Part shown: positions 1 to 9,300 of the stretch, piece after piece
Layout: each line of letters opens with the position of its first letter
Position numbering within the stretch: position 1 is the first letter of the stretch
IMG/VR virus record: IMGVR_UViG_3300010883_000381
Span: 1 to 26,015 of that record
Length of the DNA: 26,015 nucleotides
Strand: one strand, 5' to 3'
Origin: a virus
Program-made: the position numbers and the translations under genes
Notes under the pieces: generated by a model
Seen by the model: only the letters and a program-made list of their open reading frames with translations
Database searches by the model: none
What the model was told of the DNA's origin: nothing

Positions 1-2510
1 AGGGGGAAGTATGCCCGGAGTTCCTCAGCTGGCCCTGCGACGGCGGTCGGCAGGACCGTGACGGAACCATCCGCATTGTAGTCGAGCGTGGCGTACTTGA
101 ACCGAAGGGTGTCTGCGCGGGCGGAGTCACCGAAGGTGGTGTCCCACCTGTGGGATGTCTCTGGGCGCATCCTTGGAACAAGGGCGGCACCTTCAGGGAA
201 GGTCAGTGAGGTTCCGTAGCTGGGATCCCACGTGATGCCCGCAAACCAAATATGATCGGCCGCTTTGAAGAGAGTCCTGTAGTGAATCTCTGAAGGGAAG
301 GGCAGCAGACTTACTGGTTCGACACCAGGGCCCCTGTGTACATCGTGGTATGGAAGGCCCGATGCCTGATCCACGACCATCAAATACCCCGTGGCCGGGA
401 CACCGGGGTCGATCCCTACACCCCGCAGAGGGACTTTGATCATGCGGGTGGCCGAGTACCAGGGATCAGTAAGGTCGATGGTCGAATCACCCGCGAGGGG
501 CATGGGGGTCCGTTCACCGATGATGTCGTGCTGAAGGGGATCCGGTACGCCGAGGTTCGCCGATAGGAGGTCGCCTCCCGTCAGACGGATTCCGGTGGAT
601 CCCTGGCCCCCCTCCATGGAGTAGGGGACGTAGGCGGCCCACAGATGGATCCCTACATTGTTGGGGTCTACATCACACCGCCCCGCCGAGGGGTTCGGTG
701 CATGGGAGAGCCTTACCAGGCCGGAGTCATAATCGACCTCGATGTACTGGAGCTCGTCGAGCTTCGTCGAATCAAGGACGGCCTCCCTCGAGTGGAGGGG
801 GTGGTCCCAGTCCGGTACGGGGCCGTAGTTGCCCTGCTTCGCGGGGTACAGGACCATGCGGAAGCCGAGATCGAGCAGGTTGCCGGGATCGACGCCGGTA
901 CGCGTATCAAAGATGGCACGGTCGGCACGGGCCGGTGTGGCTCCTGCCCCCACACCCGTGATTCCATGCGTCTTCACCGTGCGCCCGACCGTCTTGGGGT
1001 CGATGAGTCCCGTCAGTCTGGCCGACTCGATGGTGTCAATGTCTGCCGTCCGATCCGCAAAGAGGGATGAGACAGGTTTGTGGACGGTGGCGGAGAGGCG
1101 CACAAAGGAGCTGGAGTCGCAGCCTGCAGTTGCCTGGATTTCCCTATCGTTGGAGGGTGTCCATGAATCATCCCCCGTCTCGAACATGCCGAGGTTCGCC
1201 CATGAAGTAACGGCGTGACCGCGGAGCTCGTACCAGGACCACTGGTTCGCGTCTGGATCCGCAACCTGGCCGAACGCCATGATCTCGAACCACCCGACAA
1301 CCCTACGGAGATCGGTGCGTTCCATCTCCACACCAGCGTCGGTGCTGGCCTCGAAGATCCGGATGATCCTCCCAACCTCATCCGAAGAATCGGTGAGGGT
1401 TCCAGAATCATTGGCGACCCGCTTGAACCCGACCCGGAACCTCCCAAGAGGACAATCGCCGAAGTCGACGAAATGGTCATCAAGGCGAAGGTCTGCCACC
1501 CCATCCGACCGTTCAGGGTGAGCAACGGTGTCGAGGGGGAGGGGTTTCGGAATGGGTGTAGCGAGACCGCCCTGAATATCCGTCAGGTTGCCGTCCCAAA
1601 CACCTAGACCCCACCATCCAGGACCAGCGCCAACATGCTGCCTGGCCGACCTCTCGGGGGGGACCACTGCCCACACCCTCTCGGTGCCGATGCCGGCCCC
1701 AGAGTCAACGGAGTCGGGGATGGGGGCAAGACGGGATACGAATGGCTTGATGATGGTGATGGAGGGGATGCGCCCGCCCACCCCGTCGTCTGATTCAAAG
1801 TAGTCGGAGAGCTTCTTGTTACCGACGAGAGTGATCGAGTCCCCATCGATCCGGTCGATTCGGAACAACTCGTAGCGACCAGTACCAGACCTGGACTCAA
1901 GCTCCCTGTATCCTGCAACCCCATGAGGGTGGACAAGTGGGATGCCAGCCTCGGATCCGGGGACGGTGATCCTGACAAAGAGAGGAATCGAGGGGGCACC
2001 TTCGCTGGTGTCATACCAATCTGACACCAACTGGAAGTCCTGCACCCCCCCTGTGTATGACGGATTCGTGACCTCCATCGTGAGGGTGTTCGCACCGTCA
2101 TAAACCCACTGGAAGTTAGTCAACGAGGATGTATGGGCTCCCACGCACTCCCACGACACGGGGTGGCCGACAAACGAGGGTGACATGTCGCCGCCCACCG
2201 CTCCGGTGTTCCAGTTGTAGGGGACGAAATCGATCTCGGGCGACCCAATGCGCCCGACCTTGTTCTCAAAACCGACACGGGGTGCCGGGGAAAGGCTGTC
2301 CGTAGGTGCGATGGCATTGTCCGACGTCCACGACGCGGCCCAAGATCCAACGAGTCCCTTTACCGCCTCGGCCGCCCTTATGGACCTCGCCGGAACGGAA
2401 TCCCTCTGGTCGAGAAGTTCCTGCCACGCGCTTCGCGTGGAGGACGTATCCGTAGTCTCCTCAAGGAGTTTACGAAGCCTCGCCAGTAGTTCGTCGTTTC
2501 CCATCGCCAT
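1..2510 (-). CDS. Large virion structural protein, unrecognised, 3' end outside window
   Basis: Reading the minus strand from the ATG at 2510 gives an open frame of 836 complete codons with no stop to the window edge, so the C-terminus is missing. An in-frame TGA lies three codons upstream, which fixes this as the most upstream ATG; a second ATG follows two codons later. A GGAG lies nine bases before the start. Residues 1-50 look helical and charged; the rest is beta-rich, with many Asp, Gly, Pro and Trp residues. Around residue 592 is VDYDSGLVRLS, a phrase resembling strand-turn-strand segments of other phage tail proteins. I see no signal peptide, membrane segment or catalytic motif and do not recognise a family. 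Its place as the last gene of a tail/fibre operon suggests a baseplate or fibre-associated component. The coding call is strong; the function is inferred from context only. Confidence 0.85.
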   Translation of the reverse strand, partial: MAMGNDELLARLRKLLEETTDTSSTRSAWQELLDQRDSVPARSIRAAEAVKGLVGSWAASWTSDNAIAPTDSLSPAPRVGFENKVGRIGSPEIDFVPYNWNTGAVGGDMSPSFVGHPVSWECVGAHTSSLTNFQWVYDGANTLTMEVTNPSYTGGVQDFQLVSDWYDTSEGAPSIPLFVRITVPGSEAGIPLVHPHGVAGYRELESRSGTGRYELFRIDRIDGDSITLVGNKKLSDYFESDDGVGGRIPSITIIKPFVSRLAPIPDSVDSGAGIGTERVWAVVPPERSARQHVGAGPGWWGLGVWDGNLTDIQGGLATPIPKPLPLDTVAHPERSDGVADLRLDDHFVDFGDCPLGRFRVGFKRVANDSGTLTDSSDEVGRIIRIFEASTDAGVEMERTDLRRVVGWFEIMAFGQVADPDANQWSWYELRGHAVTSWANLGMFETGDDSWTPSNDREIQATAGCDSSSFVRLSATVHKPVSSLFADRTADIDTIESARLTGLIDPKTVGRTVKTHGITGVGAGATPARADRAIFDTRTGVDPGNLLDLGFRMVLYPAKQGNYGPVPDWDHPLHSREAVLDSTKLDELQYIEVDYDSGLVRLSHAPNPSAGRCDVDPNNVGIHLWAAYVPYSMEGGQGSTGIRLTGGDLLSANLGVPDPLQHDIIGERTPMPLAGDSTIDLTDPWYSATRMIKVPLRGVGIDPGVPATGYLMVVDQASGLPYHDVHRGPGVEPVSLLPFPSEIHYRTLFKAADHIWFAGITWDPSYGTSLTFPEGAALVPRMRPETSHRWDTTFGDSARADTLRFKYATLDYNADGSVTVLPTAVAGPAEELRAYFP

Positions 2511-2538
2511 GTGTGTTCACTCCATGTTCCTGTCGTTG

Positions 2539-2554
2539 GCCCCCTATAGGGGGC
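2539..2554. repeat. 16-base perfect palindrome between two genes
   Basis: GCCCCCTATAGGGGGC reads the same on both strands and sits in the 54-base gap between the 1256-residue gene and the last gene. As RNA it could form a 6-bp G/C stem with a UAUA loop. There is no U tract after it, so it is not a standard intrinsic terminator. It could be an RNA-processing or stability hairpin, or a protein-binding site. No function is shown. Confidence 0.5.
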
Positions 2555-2564
2555 GAACCGCAGA

Positions 2565-5500
2565 TCAGCCCTCGTCCGTTGGGAGAATCCCATCCCAGGG
2601 ACCACCCCAGAGATCATGTCCTTCAAGGATGCCCACAGAACCATCCCCGGGTCCTCTGCCCCCTAGCATCCGCATCGCCGCCAACCCCCGTAGATTTGCT
2701 GGCGATCCAGTGGGTCCGCCCTGCTCCAGGTTGAGTGCCCTGCCCGCCACATTGTCCTGTAGCACCGCCTTGAACAGCAGAGGGGTCTTGCCCTCTGCGG
2801 AAAGGAAGAGATTGGCTGCGGGCCCCAGGTTGACCTGGACCTGTGACCGCACGATCTTCATACTCGGGATCATACCGTTCCGAGTATCAGGCCCAACCAC
2901 TACGCACCCTGCCCCATCTGAAAAAGCATCCTGCTTCGAGGGGCCGTCGCCGTCTGGCCGTCCGATGTTCATCCAGGTCGTCTGTCCAGGCACCTTGACG
3001 TAGAGCTGGATCCCCCGCGAGTTCCCCGGATCCCATACGAAATCTTCAAGGGTCAGCCCCACGAGCTGGATCCGAACGAAGGGTTGCCCCTCGCCGGCGG
3101 GGATGTGGAACAAGCGGATGTACTCCCTGTCCCCGGAAAGCGTCGAGTAGTCGGGCTGGTTCCAGACGAGTTGCCCCGAAGCTGGAAGGTATCCGGTGTT
3201 GTAGTCCTCCTGCGGGTAGACGAGGACGCCGGTACACAGCGATGGAGAGTAGACTCCCTCGAGAATGGACGGGTTGCGATCCGGCCACCCAGCTACCTGC
3301 GCCTGAGGGGTGGCATCGCCACCAACTCCATCAAGGAACATCGCCGAGTTGTTGGATTGTGCATACCAGTGGGCAGCATCGCCGAAGGGCTCGCGCACCT
3401 TCACATAAGAGGAGCAGTCAAGCACCCCGTACGGTAGACCAGGCCCCTTGAGTGTGTCTGTAGTCTCAGCATCAAGACCCCACAGGTCGAGGGGGGCTGA
3501 CCGGTAGGATTCGTCGAGGAATCTCTCCTCCGAGTCCTTCACATCGCTCTGTGTGGAGGCGTTCTGGTTGTTCCCATAAGCCTCCTCGAAAGCACCACCG
3601 GAGCCGGATCCGAACCAGAGTAGACTGCCGAGGAAGCCGCCACTTGAGAGGGTGACCTCCCATGACTCGAAGTAGTCGATGTAGGGGATCAGGGGAGACT
3701 GGTGCCACAGGGGCTTGCGGACAAAGGCCCGGACGATGGCATCGCCCGAGAACTTCGGAAGCTGGTCTCCCGTGAGGTGCATCGCATGTGTGCTGGCCGT
3801 GGCCGAATCCCATGTGATCCTCGCCAGGTTGTCTGGGATGGGCACGGGAGCGTTCGCCTCATTCCTAATGAGGTCGGCGGCGGAGAAGCCCAACCTTTCC
3901 CTACGCGCATCACCAAGGGTGGATAGCCCCATCCCAATGACAGCGGTGAAAAGGGCGGTGTCCGGGATGATTCCGCTATCAGGCGTAAAGGCAGAGAATG
4001 ACAGGAACACGGGATCCATGTTCCCCATGAGTGAATCAGGTGTTGCAACGCCGTCCAAACCGAGCGCCGCCATCGCCAAATGGGACGGCCCAATCTCTGG
4101 GCTGGCCCAGAACGACTCATGCGTCCGGTAGGAGTGCTCGAACACGCCCGCATATCCGGGATCCACGGTGTTGGCGCCCCTCCACGAGATGTCGAGATCC
4201 TCGATCTGCCAGGACATCGCACCCCCAAGACCAAGGGGCCTGAAGTATGTAACACCGCTGCAGGCATGGAGGCCTGCGGGGTCATTCTGGAAATCGCAGG
4301 TGCCCGACATGCTGTGGGCCTGCACGCTCCAGGTAGCAAGGCCGGAGCTGACGGCGAGGGCGTCCCCCATATTAGGGTGGGTGTGACAGAAGTAATGGAG
4401 GGTCCCGCCCGTCTCGAAATATGCCGCAGCATCGACCGTGAGCTCCAACACGCGCTCGGAGAATCCGGAGAATCCAGCGAGCCAAACGGTCTGATCCACT
4501 TCAACCCCATCGGCGAAGTACTTGACCCCCGTCCCATAGATGGAGCCGCTGTTGTGAACGCCGTCGCCCGTCGTGGAAAGGTGGAAGGGATGGGCGTCCA
4601 CTGAATCGGAGCTGAGGTCGAACCTGTAGGTGCCGCCTGGGAGTAAGTCGCCAGGTGTGGGCCATGTGAGGACGAAGGTGCCGTCCACCGTCACGATAAT
4701 GTTGGCGATGGGGGAGCAACTGAACACGCCGCCGCACTTGGGATCCTCGAAGACCCCTGACCGGATCACATGGTATGAGTGCCGGGGGAGGATCCCACCA
4801 GTGAGATCCACGGAAACGATGTTCGCCACGGATTCTGGGTCGGTCCAGTCCATGAGATTCATGCTGTAGACCCTGTCGTCGGACGGCCACACACCGTCCC
4901 GGACGGCCTCCTCGAAGTATTGCTCCTTCTTGAAGTGGACGAGGACATAGGATCCGCAGTCCCTCGGGTCGCCTTCAGGGAGAACATCATTAGGGAGGTG
5001 GAACTGGTGCCTGTAACGACCGATCTGGTGGGTCCACCAATCCTTGCCGCCAGGAGGGTAGTTGCCCGCTGAATCAAGATCCGCAGACGGAGATTGACTG
5101 ATGGTGGGCTTACCAAAGTATCGTTCACGCGTTGAGATTGGAGCCCACTTGAGATCCTTGTAGTTCTCGAGGACAGGAAGTCTGTACCCAAAGAAGTTCT
5201 GATCGTGGCCGCCCGCTCGAGCGGCGGTGGTGCCACCCAGAATGGGGATGCCTTCAGCGATGACCGGGACCCCCGCATTGGCATCCGATCCGAGACGGAC
5301 CTGACCACCGTGCGGCCAGCCCTGGGCGCCGTCCGCATCCATGTCGAAGAACGGAGATGGGAGGTTTCCGTCAGCGACAATGACGCTGACGCCCGTATGA
5401 ATCTCCTCAAGGTTGTACTGTCCAGTAGCCCTGCCTGGATAGGAGAAGGGGTCATATGAGTGCGGTGCAAACTCCCCGCCTGGGGTGCCGAGCCAGAAGA

Positions 5501-6335
5501 TGCCGCCGGGATCGCCGTCACAGTGGTCGAGGATGCCCTCGCCGAGGTTGATGGCACACACCACCCTGTCGAGGGCGGCCACGCCTGTGAAGCCCGTTGA
5601 GGGGGCACCACGGAGCAACGCCATCGTGCCCCTGTCGGCGGGATAGACCACGCCAGAAACCACCACAGGTCTGCCGAGGCTCGGAGACTCTCCGACCTGC
5701 TTCGATGGGATGATCATGTGGGTTGCGACCAGATCGTGCGCTGCATTAGCGAAGTCCGACCTTGTGAAGGCCCCCGCATGTGCTTCTCCGCGCCCACCAC
5801 CCCTGTAGTCTGCATTGAACACGTTGAACACAGGGTCGGAGGGATCCTCACCTGGCGTGGCGAAGTCCTGCGTCGGGTCGGGAGCTGTGTGGTAGTAGGG
5901 GTAGAGCTCGGATCCCTTCTCGGTGATCCCCAACCCCCATCCCTCTGGAAGCGCCGCGTCGCGGTGGAAATACGAAGAATCGTCCAGCTTCAGGATGCCC
6001 CAGTCGGGTCGGCAGTCGAGAGCTGTGTATGAAAGCAACGCCCCAACGGTCGGGGGTCTCGGCGGCACGAGGGCCGACAGCTCGTCAAGGACGCCCTCCA
6101 CGTGCGCTGCATCATAGATGTCAGGCACCGAGTCGATGGATACAGCATGTGCGGGGTGTGCGTTGTGCTCATCCTTGATGTGGAGTTCGAGGGCATAGAG
6201 GCCACCCCCACCTCCGTCCGAGTACGCGGGCTCATGACCAGACGCTGCCGGGATGATGGCGTTCGCCTCGATGCTGTCGGGGCCAGCGAGGCCCCTACCC
6301 ACAGTGATCAATGCTGGATTGGTTTTTCTAGGCAT
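2565..6335 (-). CDS. 1256-residue tail/baseplate-associated protein with embedded cupredoxin-like domain
   Basis: The ATG at 6335 is one base after the stop of the preceding gene (TGACATG), with a G-rich Shine-Dalgarno (GGGGGA) about six bases upstream. Residues 76-88 (AAHVEGVLDELSA) resemble the VExxLdEL phrases common in phage fibre proteins. Residues about 541-660 form a cupredoxin-like unit: a GGTYRFDLS strand, then HPFHLS at 582-587, ending in FCHTHPNMG at 649-657. Cys650, His653 and Met656 plus His582 would make a type 1 copper site. Cysteines also sit at 534, 540, 680 and 692 around this unit. The remainder is Gly/Asp/Pro-rich and unrecognised, with no membrane segment or signal peptide. 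Size, position and style indicate a virion structural protein exposed on the tail. The coding call is near certain; the cupredoxin fold is a motif-based inference, and metal occupancy is unknown. Confidence 0.88.
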   Translation of the reverse strand: MPRKTNPALITVGRGLAGPDSIEANAIIPAASGHEPAYSDGGGGGLYALELHIKDEHNAHPAHAVSIDSVPDIYDAAHVEGVLDELSALVPPRPPTVGALLSYTALDCRPDWGILKLDDSSYFHRDAALPEGWGLGITEKGSELYPYYHTAPDPTQDFATPGEDPSDPVFNVFNADYRGGGRGEAHAGAFTRSDFANAAHDLVATHMIIPSKQVGESPSLGRPVVVSGVVYPADRGTMALLRGAPSTGFTGVAALDRVVCAINLGEGILDHCDGDPGGIFWLGTPGGEFAPHSYDPFSYPGRATGQYNLEEIHTGVSVIVADGNLPSPFFDMDADGAQGWPHGGQVRLGSDANAGVPVIAEGIPILGGTTAARAGGHDQNFFGYRLPVLENYKDLKWAPISTRERYFGKPTISQSPSADLDSAGNYPPGGKDWWTHQIGRYRHQFHLPNDVLPEGDPRDCGSYVLVHFKKEQYFEEAVRDGVWPSDDRVYSMNLMDWTDPESVANIVSVDLTGGILPRHSYHVIRSGVFEDPKCGGVFSCSPIANIIVTVDGTFVLTWPTPGDLLPGGTYRFDLSSDSVDAHPFHLSTTGDGVHNSGSIYGTGVKYFADGVEVDQTVWLAGFSGFSERVLELTVDAAAYFETGGTLHYFCHTHPNMGDALAVSSGLATWSVQAHSMSGTCDFQNDPAGLHACSGVTYFRPLGLGGAMSWQIEDLDISWRGANTVDPGYAGVFEHSYRTHESFWASPEIGPSHLAMAALGLDGVATPDSLMGNMDPVFLSFSAFTPDSGIIPDTALFTAVIGMGLSTLGDARRERLGFSAADLIRNEANAPVPIPDNLARITWDSATASTHAMHLTGDQLPKFSGDAIVRAFVRKPLWHQSPLIPYIDYFESWEVTLSSGGFLGSLLWFGSGSGGAFEEAYGNNQNASTQSDVKDSEERFLDESYRSAPLDLWGLDAETTDTLKGPGLPYGVLDCSSYVKVREPFGDAAHWYAQSNNSAMFLDGVGGDATPQAQVAGWPDRNPSILEGVYSPSLCTGVLVYPQEDYNTGYLPASGQLVWNQPDYSTLSGDREYIRLFHIPAGEGQPFVRIQLVGLTLEDFVWDPGNSRGIQLYVKVPGQTTWMNIGRPDGDGPSKQDAFSDGAGCVVVGPDTRNGMIPSMKIVRSQVQVNLGPAANLFLSAEGKTPLLFKAVLQDNVAGRALNLEQGGPTGSPANLRGLAAMRMLGGRGPGDGSVGILEGHDLWGGPWDGILPTDEG
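4356..4715 (-). other. Cupredoxin-like domain (residues about 541-660)
   Basis: This segment lies inside the 1256-residue protein. It has the order of a blue-copper domain: a strand with His (His582 in HPFHLS), a Gly/Ser loop with TTGDGVHNSGS, a strand TLHYF, then C-x-x-H-P-x-M with Cys650, His653 and Met656. The spacing C-x2-H-x2-M matches that in plastocyanin-like proteins with an HPxM ending. Similar HP...STTxDGTHN...YYCxxHxxMG segments are, from memory, found in marine phage virion proteins. All four expected ligands are present, so copper binding is plausible, though the domain could serve only as a beta-sandwich scaffold. Confidence 0.72.
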
Positions 6336-6336
6336 G

Positions 6337-9300
6337 TCAGTCCCCCACCGTCATCAGGCAGCCCTTGGTTCTGTAGACGGCGGCGCATGTTGTGTTCTCT
6401 CCGTCCGTGAAGCGAACCGTATTGTCGTCGTCGAGCTCGGCGAACCGGGACAGGACAACGAGTAGTACCTCGCCTCGTCTAAACAGACGGGAATCTTGAA
6501 GCGACCTCCCCAGGATGGGGTACATGACCTTGTGCCGAACCACCCCGGAGCTGTTCTGTGCGAGAGCTGTGGGACGGTAGCCGTTCTCGTTGACGAACGG
6601 GTAGAGGACGCGGAACTCGTTGTCCTTCCTCGGATACTTCGCCCAGTCGTTGGGCTCCAGTGAGCGACCGCCGAGTTTCAGCGTTCCCGTTCCGTCGGCG
6701 GGCATGAACGGATGCAGGGCCATGAGACCTGTGTTGGCATCGAAGTCATCCACCGACACCATGGCGCTGGCGCAGAAGTACCACTCACCGGGGAAGGCGT
6801 CGGGGTCCAAGGGAGAGTCCAGGACTGGAATCTGGTCGAGGGGCGCCGTGTATGGGAAGCCCAGCTCGAGGGAGCCCATCCCCACCTGGCCGCTCCAGAT
6901 CTCCTCCGAGGTTGCGAGGATTTCCACCTCGAGCTCGGCGGGCACAGGGCCCGCACCGCTTGTGTCGTGGACGTCGGACTCCTTGGTCCCGCAGGTCTGT
7001 GGGGCGTTGGAACGGAAATAGATGCTCACCTGGTAGCCGCCACCGTTCTGCCCGTGGTTCGGGACGGGGTCCTGTGCATAGTAGGTGATGTTGCACAATG
7101 TTTGGCCAGTACCGCTGAGCTCCGTGGGGCCGCCTTGGGTTTCGATATGCATGAGCCGGGAGCTTGATCCGTAATCGGAGCCTGGAAGCCCGCCCACATC
7201 GAAGTGGCGTACGGTGCGGGGAGTACCGTCCACACCGTCCGTGATTCCGATCTGCTTCGAGCTCGATCCGTACACCCTGCGAGGGAAACGGACAGAACCC
7301 CTGTCCCTACTGATTCGGGTTTCCACCGTCGCCGTGCCTATGGGCTGCTCTGAGGCACCTCCATTGGAGACTTGCTCAACGAGGACCTCCCGGAATCCTT
7401 CCCGGAATACAGGAGCGGTGGGATGCTCCATCTCAGGTGACCTCTGCGAGGAGTCATTCTCCACAAGAGCCCCGTAGGGGTACACGACTGTGGATGTCGG
7501 TTCGAGGACCTCATCGGGCGTGTCGGTGATGCCAGATCCGAGGGGGTATGTGATCTCCAACTCGATGAGGATGCGCCTTTGAGACCCCACATCCCCAGAT
7601 GCAGCGTCCCCCACCATGTTGAATGCGTTGCCCGGTTGGCCCCCATTGACCTGTGAGTGATTGGCATCAAGCTCGAGGGTCAGATGATTTGATCCGAGTC
7701 CCACAACCCTTGAAAACTGGATGCTCTGATCGACTGCGGCGGCATAGTTGCCGTCGTCGTGTTCGGACACAAGGACATCAGTGATGGTCGTCCCCGGAGG
7801 CATGAGGTCCGACACCTTCATGATGTCGCCGTTCGCCCCAGCATATGTCTGGTCATAGGTGGGATCCCAGTCGGAGAGGGTGCTTCCGTTCAGGTTATCC
7901 AGGTCGATGTGGATGATGTCGCCCTCGTACCACCCAGCCCCAGCCTCCTTCTCGACATAGAGGCCATCCATGCCTCCTCCTCCGCCTACACCCGGGTGTA
8001 GGGCCCCTGGAAGGATCTCGAACACCACCCTCTCGCAGACGGGTTGGTCGGCGAAGCGTCGGGCCATATGGTCGAAGTTGCGGATCAGGACACCGTGCTT
8101 CGTGTCCCCTCCCGCTGGTCCGTGGCCGCCGTGGCCGCCGTCCCGCCCGATTTCGTTGCAGACGAGGAACCTGGTCCCGGCATCCCCAGATCCGTTCCCG
8201 AGGGTCTGCTTGCTAGCCCCGTCGATGGCCCAGGTGAAGAAGTTGCCGTCCATGAGCGACTGGATCTGGAACCGGAGCTCGGCGCCAACATCGGCCCCAG
8301 TAGGGAGGACATGCTTGCGGAGGTCCAAGACGTCTTTCTTCTCGACGACGTCGCAGAACCCTCCGTCAGGTCTGTCCGAATGACTGGCGGGGATGGGCCC
8401 CATGAGGGTGTTCGATGGGTATCCCGGGTGATCCGAAGGGGGTGCGCCGTTGGTGTTGTGGCCGGGATGGAACCCCTGTCCTGCTCCCGCAACACCCTCA
8501 CCGTTCACGTATGCGTTGTTGCGCCTGAACACAAAGCAGAGGGGGATGGCGTAGACGAAACCGTCCACCGTCCCCAGTGCGGCGGCTGATGCCGCACTCC
8601 CATCGCCCGCGATCCAGAGTCCTGAATCATGGGCTTCATATGCCGTGGCATCAGACTTGCCAGATCCACTCACTGTGGTCTTGTCAGCGGGAACGAACTG
8701 ATACTCGCCCACAGGAGTCGCCTTCGACCCCCTCGCCCACACCTGCGGGCAACTGAACCCGTCGGGTTGCGTCTTGTGGTTTACGCCTTCAGCAGTCCCC
8801 GTGTGCCTGATCCGATACTGGAGCTGGACCCGTTGGGCCGACTCCGTCCCCACTGACTGATCCATGAGGTCATCCGCAGCCGACACGGCGGTGGATGACA
8901 GCGTGTTCCCGTGTCTGTAGACATGACCCTGGTCGGGCTTATTGGGCCTGTCCTCGCCGCCCGAAAGGTTGGCGGGGGCAGGGGTCCCGTTGTTGAGTAC
9001 AAGGGCACCTCCGTCCGCCGTCACAAAGTCCATGAAGGCGGTGTTGCCCACAGCACCCGCAGCTTCGCACCTGAGGTGGACGTTGTCGGACGAGCTGTTT
9101 GCGTGAAATCCACCAAGGAGGTCGATGGCGGCCGCCAGGTTCAGGGCGGTCTCGTTGACTGTTTCCCCCAACCCGAACTCGGCAGGGTCGGCAGGGTTTG
9201 GCGATGTCCTCGCCGTAAGGATGGATGCGCCGCCCGCGTCAGTGACGGAAACTGCATCCCCATCCAAGAGGAGCGGGGTGCCCGAGTTGTCTGCGATGAC

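Noticed and set aside
2248-3003. 251-codon plus-strand frame spanning a gene junction
   Set aside because: It runs antisense across the end of one real gene and the start of the next; its composition is Ser/Pro/Arg-rich and non-specific.
3689-4537. 282-codon minus-strand frame overlapping the cupredoxin region
   Set aside because: It is an out-of-frame reading of the 1256-residue gene, rich in Ser, Arg and Pro, and cannot coexist with the far better frame.
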